A DNA stretch of 64,000 nt, taken from NCBI GenBank assembly GCA_965220485.1, contig OZ244832.1, positions 4,154,001-4,218,000 of the forward strand, read 5' to 3'. Origin of the DNA: Aldehydirespirator sp965220485. Its GTDB lineage: Bacteria > Actinomycetota > Acidimicrobiia > Acidimicrobiales > Aldehydirespiratoraceae. Below are positions 8,734 to 17,475 of this stretch, piece after piece. The first letter of the stretch is position 1. Each line of letters begins with the position of its first letter. A model generated the notes under the pieces. That model did not search any database. It saw only the letters and a list, made by a program, of their open reading frames with translations, and was not told where the DNA came from. The translations under genes were made by a program, and so were the position numbers.

Positions 8734-9828
8734 CTAGTGTCCCGTTTGGGGAATTCGTTGCAGATATGTGGCCATGGTCTCGAAGATCTCGTCGGCGGTC
8801 TTGCGCCAGATGAAGGGGCGGGGGTTCTGGTTCCAGTTGTCGGTCCAGGCGTTGATGGAGTCTTTGAGGTCTTTGACGCTGGTGTGGGTGCCGCGGCGGA
8901 GCCACTTGGTGGTGAGCTCTGAGAACCAGCGCTCCACGAGGTTCATCCAGGAGCTGTAGGTGGGGGTGAAGTGGAGCTTGAAGCGGGGGTGGCGCAGCAG
9001 CCGGCGCTGTATGGCGGGGGTCTTGTGGGCAGAGACGTTGTCGAGGACGACGTGCACGTCGAGGTGCTCGGGGACCTCTTTGTCGATGAGGTTCAAGAAC
9101 TTGCGGAACTCCTCGCTTCGGTGCCGGGCGGTCATCGTGGTGATGACCTTGCCGGTGGCGGCGTCGAGCGCCGCGAACAGGTCGGTGGTGCCGTGTCGGC
9201 GGTAGTCGTGGGTGCGCCTTTGCGCGGCGGCGGGCATCAGCGGCAGGATCGGGGCGGTGCGGTCTATGGCCTGCACCCCCGTCTTCTCGTGCGCGCAGAA
9301 CACTGCCGCGGCCTCAGGCGGGTTCAGATACAGCCCGACGACGTCTCGGACCTTGTCGATGAACTGCGGGTCCGGCGACACCTTGAACTCCTCGACGAGG
9401 TGGGGCTTGAGCCCGAACGCCTGCCAGATCGAGTGCACCGACCACGCCGAGACGCCCACCTCAGCGGCCATCGACCGCGTCGACCAGTGCGTCGCGCCCG
9501 CCGGCGCGGACTCCAGGGTGCGCACCATCACCTCCTCCACCTTGGCGTCGGTGATCTTGCGCGGCGGGCCCGGCCGCGGGTCGTCGGCCAGCCCGCCGAG
9601 GCGGCGCTCAGCGAACCGGCGCCGCCACTTGGCGACCGTCGCCGGGTGGCACCCCAGCCCAGCGGCGATATCTCTGTTGTAGCGGCCCTCGGCCGCGGCC
9701 AGCACGATCCGGCACCGCAGCGCCAGAGCCTGAGACGACTTCGGGCGGCGAGCCCACCGCTCAAGCGTCTCGCGCTCCCCGCCGCTGAGCTCGATCACAA
9801 CCGTCGGCCGCCCCCGCCTCGCGCCCAT
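8734..9828 (-). CDS. IS630-family transposase, altered first catalytic residue
   Basis: A DDE transposase of 364 residues. The N-terminal helix-turn-helix domains (about 20-110) include YNRDIAAGLGCHPATVAKW. The second catalytic Asp is in VVLDNVSAHKTP and the Glu in SSWMNLVERWF. At the first catalytic position the family normally has C-x-DEK; here it reads CAHEKTG with His at about residue 180. That change should abolish metal binding. The TAG stop is made from the flanking TA plus one host base. ATG 9828 is preferred over TTG 9840. Confidence 0.88.
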   Translation of the reverse strand: MGARRGRPTVVIELSGGERETLERWARRPKSSQALALRCRIVLAAAEGRYNRDIAAGLGCHPATVAKWRRRFAERRLGGLADDPRPGPPRKITDAKVEEVMVRTLESAPAGATHWSTRSMAAEVGVSAWSVHSIWQAFGLKPHLVEEFKVSPDPQFIDKVRDVVGLYLNPPEAAAVFCAHEKTGVQAIDRTAPILPLMPAAAQRRTHDYRRHGTTDLFAALDAATGKVITTMTARHRSEEFRKFLNLIDKEVPEHLDVHVVLDNVSAHKTPAIQRRLLRHPRFKLHFTPTYSSWMNLVERWFSELTTKWLRRGTHTSVKDLKDSINAWTDNWNQNPRPFIWRKTADEIFETMATYLQRIPQTGH

Positions 9829-9910
9829 AGCTGCCTCCAATCGTCGCCGACAGCGGCCATGCTACCACCCCGGGCACATAAACGCGACGAACTAGCCAAA
9901 CGGGACACTA
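8735..9910 (-). mobile_element. Complete IS630-family insertion sequence
   Basis: The element spans 8737-9908 between TA dinucleotides (8735-8736 and 9909-9910). Perfect 13-bp terminal inverted repeats begin GTGTCCCGTTTGG. The site is CTAG on both sides, so the identity extends to 16 bp when the flanks are counted. TA duplication is the hallmark of IS630/Tc1 elements. It landed 8 bp beyond the dienelactone hydrolase stop and appears to interrupt no gene. Confidence 0.9.
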
Positions 9911-9917
9911 GGGAGGC

Positions 9918-10610
9918 TCACGTCACGTTGGCGTGCAGCAGTGCCAGGGCGCGGGCCCAGGCCGTGTTCCAGGCCTGCTCGTCGTAGGTGCCGAGGGGGT
10001 TCTCCCAGTTGCCGAAGCCGTGGCCGGTGCCTTCGTAGACGTGGAAGACGACGTCTTTGTCGAGGCCACGCAGCTGTCCGGCGAGGGCTTCGCAGGCGTC
10101 GGGCGGGAAGAAGTCGTCGCTGGCCGCGAGGTGGCCTTCGACTTTGGCGCTGAGGTTGCTCCAGTCGAGCGAGTCGTCGCCGAGGGGGGCGCCGTAGAAC
10201 GGGGCCGCAGCCGAGACCCGGTCGCCCGCGAGGGCGGCGATGCGCAGTGTGAGCAGGCCGCCCATGCAGAAGCCGGTGACGCCCACGGTGGATGACGAGC
10301 AGGCGTCGTGGCCGATCAGGTAGTCGATGGCGGCGGACATGTCGCGGGCGGCCCGCTCCGGCGGCAGGGTGGTCATCAGCTCGCCGGCCTTGTCCATCTC
10401 GGTGTGGCTGGCCATCTCGCCCTGGTACAGGTCGGGTGCGAGCGCGGTGAAGCCTTCTTCGGCGAGCAGGTCGCACACGGCCTTGATCTGGGGCACCAGC
10501 CCCCACCACTCCTGCAGCACGATCACGCCTGGGCCCGAGTCCCCGGCCGCAGCGGCCACGTAGCCCCGCGCTGTGGTTCCGTTGGCGGCGAACTCCACCA
10601 TCTCACCCAT
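9918..10610 (-). CDS. Dienelactone hydrolase family protein
   Basis: An alpha/beta hydrolase of 230 residues acting on dienelactones or similar esters, presumably cytosolic. The nucleophile elbow is GFCMGG (Cys115). The Asp is in AASDDFFPP (about 165) and the His in EGTGHGFGN (about 197). Glu34 in QEWWG corresponds to the conserved glutamate of the family. ATG 10610 has a strong AGGAGG nine bases upstream. No aromatic-degradation genes are nearby, so the substrate is unknown. Confidence 0.9.
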   Translation of the reverse strand: MGEMVEFAANGTTARGYVAAAAGDSGPGVIVLQEWWGLVPQIKAVCDLLAEEGFTALAPDLYQGEMASHTEMDKAGELMTTLPPERAARDMSAAIDYLIGHDACSSSTVGVTGFCMGGLLTLRIAALAGDRVSAAAPFYGAPLGDDSLDWSNLSAKVEGHLAASDDFFPPDACEALAGQLRGLDKDVVFHVYEGTGHGFGNWENPLGTYDEQAWNTAWARALALLHANVT

Positions 10611-10839
10611 CGGTGCCTCCTTGTTGCCCTTCCGTCGCAGGCGGTCGGGGTTTCTGTGCGCAAGCCTGCCAGATTCACCGCCGCAGTGCTCACTCCCGGC
10701 GTTGCTCGGCGCTATGCCCAACCGGTGGCGGATTTCCTGCTATCCCACCCTCGGCCTGCGATGCGGCTCGGGGATCCCGCATTGGCGTCAGCCCGCTGGG
10801 TTTGCGCGACGGGCGATCCGGTTCAGCCAGCGCGGTCGA

Positions 10840-12240
10840 TCACTCAAACGGTGGCGAACAACCGCCCGTTCGTGACGGGTGGGGACGGGCCGGCTGCCTC
10901 GTCGTGATCAGTCCCAGGATGCGCGGTGGCCGGGGCAGCGGCGGGACCCGCTCGGACGGGCGGCCCCGCGCCTGAGAGTGCATCCGACCGGTGCCGGGTC
11001 GATTGCGTGGTTCGATCGGGCGGCGGCCCGCGCCCGCATCGAGCATCGATAGCTCTTCGGCGGCGTGGGCGGGGCCGTAGCTCATCGGGTCGGGTGGGTG
11101 CAGTGTGCGCTGTCCGGGTGGGCCGTGGATCTGCCAGCCGAAGTAGTGAATCTTGTTGTGGCAGCCCCAGCAGGCCAGCACCATGTTGGCGATGCTGGTG
11201 GCGCCGCCCTGCGATACCGGTTTGACGTGGTGGGCCTGGCACATGTCGGGATGGGCGCCGCAGGCGAAGCAGCCGCCGTCGCGGGCGATCAGCAGCTGGC
11301 GTTGGGCCTCGGTGGCGCAGCGCACCGAATGGGCCCGCCATATCGGTCGGCCCTCGCGGTCATAGACCACGCCGGTGAAGCGGGCGTTGCAGGCGAGCTC
11401 CTCGAGCACCGACGGGGGCAGCCGTACACCGTCGGGCAGCTCAGCGATGAGCCGGCCGGTCTCGGCGTCGACATGGGCCACCACGCAGATGTCAGCGATG
11501 GGCTTGCCGCCACCGCTGGTGCTGTTACTGCCGGTGAGGGCATCGAGGGCATCGGCCATGCACTGCTGGAACGAGCGCTTCTCGGCAGTGCTGGCGGTGT
11601 TCTTCTTGTCGGTGTCGTACATCTCGCCGGCCTCGGCCCGCAGACGGTTGCCGATGCGCCGCCCGGTCACCGAGTCGAACTGGCTATGCAGGTGCACCAT
11701 CCCGTCGTCGCCGTCCCACACCCGCACACAACGCCGCGCCCGCTGGCGGGCGTGCTCGGACGCTCCGCCGTCGCCGTCGCGATCGGTCACCCACCGGCGG
11801 GCCTCCTTGGTGAACTGCTCGAGCCGCATCGACTCGGCCTTGGCCAACAACTCGCGGTCCGCGTCCACGTCAGCAGCGCTGGTCTTGTCGACCGCCTCGG
11901 CTAGGCGTTTGGCGTTGGCCTGCGACACCCGGCCCTCAGCCACCGCATCGCGCAGCGAGGGCACCTTCCTCAAGGCTTCAGCGGTCTTGACCTGGCTTTG
12001 GGCGTCCTGCCGCGACAGCCCTGCGCTCGAAGCCAGCACCTCGGCGCCGCCGTCACCGTGACGCTCCCGGCCCGCCACCGCAGCCGCGCCAGCGGCCTGG
12101 AACGCCGAGTTGACCCCGGCGATGGCCTTGGACACCGCCAACGCATCACGGATCTCCGCGCACGACACCGAGCCCTCAGTGACCAGCGCCAGCATCTCCT
12201 TGGCGGCGGCCTCGGCCCGTCGAGCAGCGTCGATCAACAT
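10840..12240 (-). CDS. DUF222/HNH endonuclease-domain protein
   Basis: A 466-residue protein of the large actinobacterial family with an N-terminal helical DUF222 region and a C-terminal HNH nuclease module. The latter is visible as CFACGAHPDMCQAHH, then NMVLACWGCHNKIHYFGWQIHG, with paired Cys-x2-Cys zinc ligands. Such proteins are often multicopy and may act on DNA or in mobile elements; the biological role is unproven. The start at ATG 12240 is fixed by a near-consensus promoter ending six bases upstream. The tail beyond the HNH module is Pro/Arg-rich and probably disordered. Confidence 0.88.
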   Translation of the reverse strand: MLIDAARRAEAAAKEMLALVTEGSVSCAEIRDALAVSKAIAGVNSAFQAAGAAAVAGRERHGDGGAEVLASSAGLSRQDAQSQVKTAEALRKVPSLRDAVAEGRVSQANAKRLAEAVDKTSAADVDADRELLAKAESMRLEQFTKEARRWVTDRDGDGGASEHARQRARRCVRVWDGDDGMVHLHSQFDSVTGRRIGNRLRAEAGEMYDTDKKNTASTAEKRSFQQCMADALDALTGSNSTSGGGKPIADICVVAHVDAETGRLIAELPDGVRLPPSVLEELACNARFTGVVYDREGRPIWRAHSVRCATEAQRQLLIARDGGCFACGAHPDMCQAHHVKPVSQGGATSIANMVLACWGCHNKIHYFGWQIHGPPGQRTLHPPDPMSYGPAHAAEELSMLDAGAGRRPIEPRNRPGTGRMHSQARGRPSERVPPLPRPPRILGLITTRQPARPHPSRTGGCSPPFE

Positions 12241-12246
12241 GCACAC

Positions 12247-12276
12247 AGTATCCCACAGGCGTGTGACACTTGTCAA
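12247..12276 (-). promoter_or_regulatory. Strong leaderless promoter for the HNH gene
   Basis: TTGACA (12271-12276), an 18-nt spacer and GATACT (12247-12252) are followed by six bases and then ATG 12240. A transcript would begin at the start codon. A longer start at 12276 lies in the -35 box and is rejected. Confidence 0.75.
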
Positions 12277-12374
12277 GTTTTTTCATGATTTTGAAGGATA
12301 TTTTGTGTTCTACAGGAGTCGGGCACCGCACCACTGGTCGGGATCTGTGTGCAGTGCGTGCCCTCATCTCCTAG

Positions 12375-13775
12375 CTACACCGCCGCGGCGGCGCGTTCGT
12401 CAATCCAGTCGGCAAGCTGGTACACGTTCCTGGCCACGTCGTTGGCGTCCCCAGACAGGTCCAGCGCGTAGGTGTGCAGCACCTTGTCGGCGTGGCGAAC
12501 TCGAATCGACGAGACAGTCGCGGTGCCTTGTGAGGCAGAGGCTTCGGTGGAGTGGGGGCGAGCAAGTTCGGCGCTGGAATCGTTGTCGTCAGAGCCGTCA
12601 GAGAGGTTGGCGTTGAGGCAGTAGATGAGCACGCCTTCAGGTAGATCCAGAGCGGTTGTGTAAGCCAGCAGCTGGTAGTAGTCGGCGGTGCGCCCGCCAG
12701 CCGTTTCGCCGGTGAGCTTGTACTTGATGTCCGCGACGAATCTGGGGGCACCAGCCTTACGGAACACCAGATCAGGCTTGATGGCTACCGTGCGTTCTTC
12801 ATCCAGCCTGTCGCGATGCTGGTCCTTCACGTCGACGCGCCCCCTCAGTGCCCGTCGCAGCCGCTCGGTTACGAACCGCTCGAACAGCTTGTTCATGTCC
12901 AACATGAACGACGATGCCTGGGTCTGGCCGACGGCGTCTTGAAGCGTCAGGTTCGCCAGCACGAGCCGGGCCAGCCGCAGCGCCGGCTTGTAGTGCTCGT
13001 TGAGGCGGGTGAACACCACTTGGTCGTCGTCGGTGTGGTGGTGCCGAACGTCGCCAACGTCTTCAAGGGTGACGAGGTGCTGCATCAGCCGGCGCCGGTC
13101 GATGGGCTGCACCCCGGCCACTCGCAGCGACCGGGACACGGCCGCCTTCAGATAGGAGTTCTCGATCAGGTCGGCAGTGAACTCGGTGAACCTGCAGGTC
13201 GTGGGTATGGCGATGCCGGGCTGGGCGAGTTGTCGAGCGATGTCGACTCGTCCCCGCAGGGCGATCAGCCGGTCATGCTGCTCCCGGTAGGAGTGGTACA
13301 GCCCGCGGGCGAGGGTGGTCTCGGTGGTGCGGGCGAAGAACGACACAAGCGCAGGCAGCAGATCGCCGGTGGTCTCGAAGCGGACAGCCTCGTCATGCCA
13401 GTCCCGCGGACGCAGGCCGACTTCGAGCAGCAGGAACAGGTTGCGCAACGGGATCTTCGGCCGCACCAGCACCTGCAGTCCGGCCACATTGATGGAGCCA
13501 ACATAGTGACGGGCCCCGACCTGCCAGTGCCCCGAGTGCTCGCCCGGCTCGACCGTCAGATACTGCCCACCGCCGACTCGGTTCAGCGCATTCGCCTGCG
13601 CCGCACTCAACACGAGAACTTCGCGGCCGTACTCTCGCAGTGTCACGCGCCCGTCGGACTGTGCCGAGCGCTGACGGCCGAACCGCTCGCCGTCGCCCGA
13701 GGCTGCCAATGGTGGCGACGACTCCTGGCTAGCAGCCCTGGCGGGATCAACGATGGGACCGACCCCTACGGCCAT
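12375..13775 (-). CDS. mcrC: McrC-family nuclease subunit of a type IV restriction system
   Basis: The nuclease partner of McrB-type GTPases, which cleave modified foreign DNA. The protein has 466 residues (476 from GTG 13805). The N-terminal McrC region includes LREYGREVLVLSAAQANAL and VGSINVAGLQVLVRPKIP. The PD-(D/E)xK active site is IKPDLVF followed by FVADIKYK in the C-terminal third. An acidic Ser/Asp-rich insert (about 415-445) follows, before the last helix. AAGGAG precedes ATG 13775 at slightly long spacing. It is the last gene of the mcrB operon. Confidence 0.9.
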   Translation of the reverse strand: MAVGVGPIVDPARAASQESSPPLAASGDGERFGRQRSAQSDGRVTLREYGREVLVLSAAQANALNRVGGGQYLTVEPGEHSGHWQVGARHYVGSINVAGLQVLVRPKIPLRNLFLLLEVGLRPRDWHDEAVRFETTGDLLPALVSFFARTTETTLARGLYHSYREQHDRLIALRGRVDIARQLAQPGIAIPTTCRFTEFTADLIENSYLKAAVSRSLRVAGVQPIDRRRLMQHLVTLEDVGDVRHHHTDDDQVVFTRLNEHYKPALRLARLVLANLTLQDAVGQTQASSFMLDMNKLFERFVTERLRRALRGRVDVKDQHRDRLDEERTVAIKPDLVFRKAGAPRFVADIKYKLTGETAGGRTADYYQLLAYTTALDLPEGVLIYCLNANLSDGSDDNDSSAELARPHSTEASASQGTATVSSIRVRHADKVLHTYALDLSGDANDVARNVYQLADWIDERAAAAV

Positions 13776-13846
13776 GAGGTCGGGTGCTCCTTCACCGAGT
13801 GCCACCCGGCGTCCTGGGCACCGACGTCTCGAGTGCGCCCGCCAAG

Positions 13847-14182
13847 TCAGTGTTCTCCGTCGGCTCCGGCACCGTCACCGAAGCGAGGCTGTCGGCGCAG
13901 GTGGGCTATGTGGTCCTCGATCACGGCGCGGTCGGTGTCCACGAGGCCGCAGCCGGGGGCGGTGCAGTGCCAGGCGCCGGTGATGTCGATGTCCTTGCCG
14001 GTGGTGAGGATGTCGCCGGGCTTGATGTCGTCGACGTCGATGCCGAAGAGCCGGCCCCGGCCCCGGAACTCGGGTTCAGCGTCGGTGTGGGCGTCGGCGA
14101 GCATCGCCCCGCCGTTTCCGCAGGCGCAGTCGGGCCATGGCCGATTGCACCCGGGGCACGACCTGGGCGGCGGCCCAGTCAT
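13847..14182 (-). CDS. Small Cys/His-rich (zinc-finger-like) protein between mcrB and mcrC
   Basis: A 111-residue protein whose ATG overlaps the mcrB stop by four bases, so it is translationally coupled to mcrB. The N-terminus has CPGC (9-12) and CAC (19-21). The C-terminal half has C73-x4-C78-x12-H91-x2-H94, a C2H2-like metal site. Between them is a GDILTTGKDIDITGAWHC segment. I know of no such component in classical McrBC. It may be a DNA-recognition or regulatory subunit, which is inference from position and motif only. Confidence 0.7.
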   Translation of the reverse strand: MTGPPPRSCPGCNRPWPDCACGNGGAMLADAHTDAEPEFRGRGRLFGIDVDDIKPGDILTTGKDIDITGAWHCTAPGCGLVDTDRAVIEDHIAHLRRQPRFGDGAGADGEH

Positions 14183-16809
14183 CGCTCATTCTCGGGCGTA
14201 GAGCCGGGCTCGGCAGCGGCATCTCCATCCGCGGCCGCATGTTCACCCTCGGAGCCGTCGGTGCTCTCCGGGTCGTCGCTGTCATCGCTGGCCTCGACAT
14301 CGGACTCTGCCGCCGGACCGTGGCGGCGCATTACGGCGTTGAACCGGAAGCGCGCGATCTGGTCAGGGGCGCCGAAGAACTGGTCCTCGATGAACGGCTC
14401 GATGTTGTACTCCCAGATACGCCGTAGCTGCTCTCGCTGCTCGTCCGGCGACGACCCGAACTCCTTCATGAAGTGGCTCGGCCCGAGCAGGAGATGGGAG
14501 CCTTCGAGTTCCTTCTTGAGTTCCTCATTGACGGCATCCGCGAGGTCGCCGACCCAGGCGGGCTGGTTCTTGTTTCTCAGCCAGCGTCGGAGGAGGCCAG
14601 CCATCGGGCCGCTGTCGGGGAAGAACGGCACGAAGTGGAAGCGCCGCCGCAGTGCCGCGTCCACAAGCGCGATCGATCGGTCGGCGGTGTTCATAGTGCC
14701 AATGAACCACAGGTTCTCGGGCAGCTCGAACGGCTCCTCGGGCCGGTAGAGCGTCTGCACGCTCTCTTTCCGGTACTCCAGCAGGAACAGCAACTCCCCG
14801 AGCACGCGGGGCAGGTTGCCCCGGTTGATCTCGTCGATGATCATCACATGACGCTGGTCGGAAGCCTCGGCCCGTTCGGCCATTCGTGCCAGCGGGCCAG
14901 GCGTCAGTTCGTAGCGGACATTCCCGTCGTCGCCGGTCCCGGCAGGCCGGTACCCCTCGAAGAAGTCCTCGTAGGAGGTCGACGGATGGAATTGCACCAG
15001 TGCCCGACAATCCTCATCCGGCGCCAATACCGTGGCTAGCGCTCGTGCCAGGTAGGTCTTGCCCGTACCCGGCGGCCCATAGAGGATCACCTGCCCCTTG
15101 TCCTGGAGCAGCTCAACGATGTCCTCCAAGAACTCAACGTCGATGAGCAGTTCGTCCGACAGTTCAGCCAGGCCGGTCACGTCATCCGCCTGCTTCTGTC
15201 GGAGCAGCCATTCCAAGAATGCAGCCATTCCAAGCGTGTCGTCGCCGAAATGAGGCTTCAAGCGCTCAAGCAACCGGTTGTTGGCATCCACCATCCTCTG
15301 CCCATGGTTGGAACCTCGCGGCTTGTTGAGGCCGAGACGTGTCAACAGTCGGCTCGACACTCCCGGATGAGGCCCAAAGGGAAGGAAGTTCTTGGGCTGG
15401 GAGATTGCCAGGAGTTGGATAACCGTTGAGTCGCCAAGTCCCCGCACACGTTGAGCGCTCCTGCGATCTGTCAGCCGGTCATACCGGATTGAGGCTTCAT
15501 CTTCTCCCCAGCACAGGTATCGAATGTGGTCGAGCAGGCTGGAGTATTCGTCGTCGTCTAGGACACGAATCCATTGCATCACTCCTCGGGCCTTCGGATA
15601 CACGTACTTCGCCTGGCTCCGCACCCCGTGGGATGCCACGGCAGTTAGATCGTGGCGACTGAGGTCGGCGATGTTCTCGGGCGCAAGCTTCTCGGCCCAT
15701 TCCTCTCGCAATCGCTCCTGCTCTGCGTCGGCCTCGGTTGGGTAACCAGTCTCGGCGCGGAACCGTTCAACCAGGGCAGACAGGTCTGTCTCCTGCCCGG
15801 CCAGCCAGTACAGGAAGAGGGCAATTGCCTGTGGATCATCGTGAAAGTACGGCGCGAGATGCTCTCTGAGCCGGTCGTTCGCATCAACGACCTGTTGCCC
15901 ATATGTAGAGCCATGAGGTTCTGGAAGGCCGAGCGCGCGCAGCATATGCACTCGTCCCCATGCTGTCCCTTCTTGAGAGTAAATCGGCAAGAATTGCTCT
16001 GGGCGACAAATGGCAAGCGTGGCATTCACATTGCTGCCCGCGAAGCCCTTCGTACCCGTGTCTCTACGCGATCCTCCCCAGTCAACGAGGCGGTCAATCC
16101 TGGTCGATGGCTCGTCCCTACCCCAGCAAAGGTCACGGATGCTGTCGAGCAGTCTGGCGTACTGGGAATCGTCTAGATCAAGGATCCACTGCAGCACGCC
16201 TCCGACAGGCTTCACGTACTCGCCATAGTTCACGGCGTGGTTCGTGTATGCCGTCAGATCCTCGCGCCTCAAGGATGCAACGTTATCAGCCGACAGCTTG
16301 TCGGCCCATTCCGTCCGCAGCCGCTGTTGTTTGATATCAGCCTCTGTCGGATAGCCGGTCTTAGTTAGGAATTCACGAATCAAGACTCTTAGCCTGTTCT
16401 CAACCTCGCTCACATTACCAGTGTCGCTCAGCCTTATGCCCAAGCCCGAGAGTTCTTCTCGACTAATCTCATTCCCATGTTCGGTGAGATATCGATGGCG
16501 TTTCTCATGGCGTTTCTCGAGGAGGTCCTGACGCTGTAACTTCTCGCAAGACTCGTAAATGTTGTGATAAAGCAGGGTATGTTGCGACTCTTTCCTTTCG
16601 ATAAACTCCCGTTGCTTTTCAGTTAACTCAAATGAGATACCTATCTTCTCCTCAAGTTCGTTCAAATCCGCGCTGCCTTTGAGATCACGCAGGATCTCGA
16701 TGATCGGCCCTTGCAACTCATCGATGCCAGGAATCCCAATGGCTTTGCTGCGCTTCGCGTCGGGTAGCGCCAAGAGTTCACGGTCGTTGGGGTCGAAGTC
16801 ATTGCTCAT
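14179..16809 (-). CDS. mcrB: McrB-like AAA+ GTPase with duplicated N-terminal module
   Basis: A motor subunit of a type IV (modification-dependent) restriction system, 876 residues. Order: winged-helix-like region (about 28-115); two tandem copies of a roughly 190-residue module (about 147-337 and 350-536), each starting with TGYPTEAD and containing DLCWG or YLCWG; then the AAA+ domain with GPPGTGKT (578-585), IIDEINRG (657-664) and the McrB signature MNTADRS (706-712); and an acidic tail. ATG 16809 has GGGGAG nine bases upstream. The N-terminal coding DNA is noticeably AT-richer than its neighbours, which suggests acquisition. Confidence 0.92.
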   Translation of the reverse strand: MSNDFDPNDRELLALPDAKRSKAIGIPGIDELQGPIIEILRDLKGSADLNELEEKIGISFELTEKQREFIERKESQHTLLYHNIYESCEKLQRQDLLEKRHEKRHRYLTEHGNEISREELSGLGIRLSDTGNVSEVENRLRVLIREFLTKTGYPTEADIKQQRLRTEWADKLSADNVASLRREDLTAYTNHAVNYGEYVKPVGGVLQWILDLDDSQYARLLDSIRDLCWGRDEPSTRIDRLVDWGGSRRDTGTKGFAGSNVNATLAICRPEQFLPIYSQEGTAWGRVHMLRALGLPEPHGSTYGQQVVDANDRLREHLAPYFHDDPQAIALFLYWLAGQETDLSALVERFRAETGYPTEADAEQERLREEWAEKLAPENIADLSRHDLTAVASHGVRSQAKYVYPKARGVMQWIRVLDDDEYSSLLDHIRYLCWGEDEASIRYDRLTDRRSAQRVRGLGDSTVIQLLAISQPKNFLPFGPHPGVSSRLLTRLGLNKPRGSNHGQRMVDANNRLLERLKPHFGDDTLGMAAFLEWLLRQKQADDVTGLAELSDELLIDVEFLEDIVELLQDKGQVILYGPPGTGKTYLARALATVLAPDEDCRALVQFHPSTSYEDFFEGYRPAGTGDDGNVRYELTPGPLARMAERAEASDQRHVMIIDEINRGNLPRVLGELLFLLEYRKESVQTLYRPEEPFELPENLWFIGTMNTADRSIALVDAALRRRFHFVPFFPDSGPMAGLLRRWLRNKNQPAWVGDLADAVNEELKKELEGSHLLLGPSHFMKEFGSSPDEQREQLRRIWEYNIEPFIEDQFFGAPDQIARFRFNAVMRRHGPAAESDVEASDDSDDPESTDGSEGEHAAADGDAAAEPGSTPENER

Positions 16810-16846
16810 TGTCACTCGCTCCCCGGATGACGTCGGCGCAGACAGG

Positions 16847-17320
16847 CTACAGGTCGTCGTCGAGACCGTCTCCGCCGTCCAGACCGAGGGGCTGGTCGGC
16901 GGGGTGGTCCCAGACTTCGGGGGGCGCGGTGGCCCAGATGGTCACGGAGTAGGTCCAGATTGAGCCGCCAACGCCTTCGATGCCGCCCTTCCGGTACAGG
17001 AAGTACGAGCACTTCATGCCGTCCTCGGGCTTGCCGGGGTCGTAGCGGCGACCCTCCTCGCACTCGGCCAGATCGTCCCAGGTGGGCCCGTCCGGTCCCA
17101 CGTTCAGACGCAGGTACTCCCGCCGCTCTGGATCGTAGGCGTGGTGGTCGAGCGCGTCCATCGCGTACTGCAGGATGGCCGAGCGCGCCTCGGCAACCGT
17201 CTCGACGGCGAAGGGGTGGTCCTCCAACATCACGCAGCCCCTCCACATGCCCAGCTTGAGTTCAAAGCCCGCCTCGAAGCCCAACGCCATGAGGTCCACG
17301 GTACGTAGCCTGTGTGACAT
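16847..17320 (-). CDS. Hypothetical protein upstream of mcrB
   Basis: A 157-residue soluble protein. It has a WDDLAECEEGRRYDPGKPED segment and ends GLDDDL. No domain is recognised. It lies 37 bp upstream of mcrB on the same strand and may be the first gene of the restriction operon. ATG 17320 is chosen; a start at 17344 is possible. No ribosome site or promoter is obvious. Confidence 0.65.
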   Translation of the reverse strand: MSHRLRTVDLMALGFEAGFELKLGMWRGCVMLEDHPFAVETVAEARSAILQYAMDALDHHAYDPERREYLRLNVGPDGPTWDDLAECEEGRRYDPGKPEDGMKCSYFLYRKGGIEGVGGSIWTYSVTIWATAPPEVWDHPADQPLGLDGGDGLDDDL

Positions 17321-17365
17321 GGACTGCGAGCGCACGGGCCACACGGCCCAGCCCGCAGGCTTCGG

Positions 17366-17475
17366 TCAAGCGCCGTCGAGGTTGAAGTAGGGGCGGTCGC
17401 CGTCTATCTCGAACTGGCGGATGATGCGGCGCTGGGGGTGGTGGTCCAGCCCCAGTCCTCGTAGGTGGTGAACAG
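17366..17475 (-). pseudogene. Unidentified gene remnant with a frameshift
   Basis: The minus strand reads LFTTYEDWGW in one frame and then RRIIRQFEIDGDRPYFNLDG and a stop in another, which looks like the C-terminus of a real protein broken by a one-base change. I cannot name the family. It abuts another truncated gene, so this is a debris region. Confidence 0.35.

Noticed and set aside
12241..12276. Longer start for the HNH gene at 12276
   Set aside because: The extra codons lie in the TTGACA/GATACT promoter; ATG 12240 has the leaderless spacing.
12816..14201. Plus-strand open frame opposite mcrC and the Cys/His-rich gene
   Set aside because: It is an antisense reflection of high-GC coding; the minus strand carries the McrC nuclease motif and a coupled gene.
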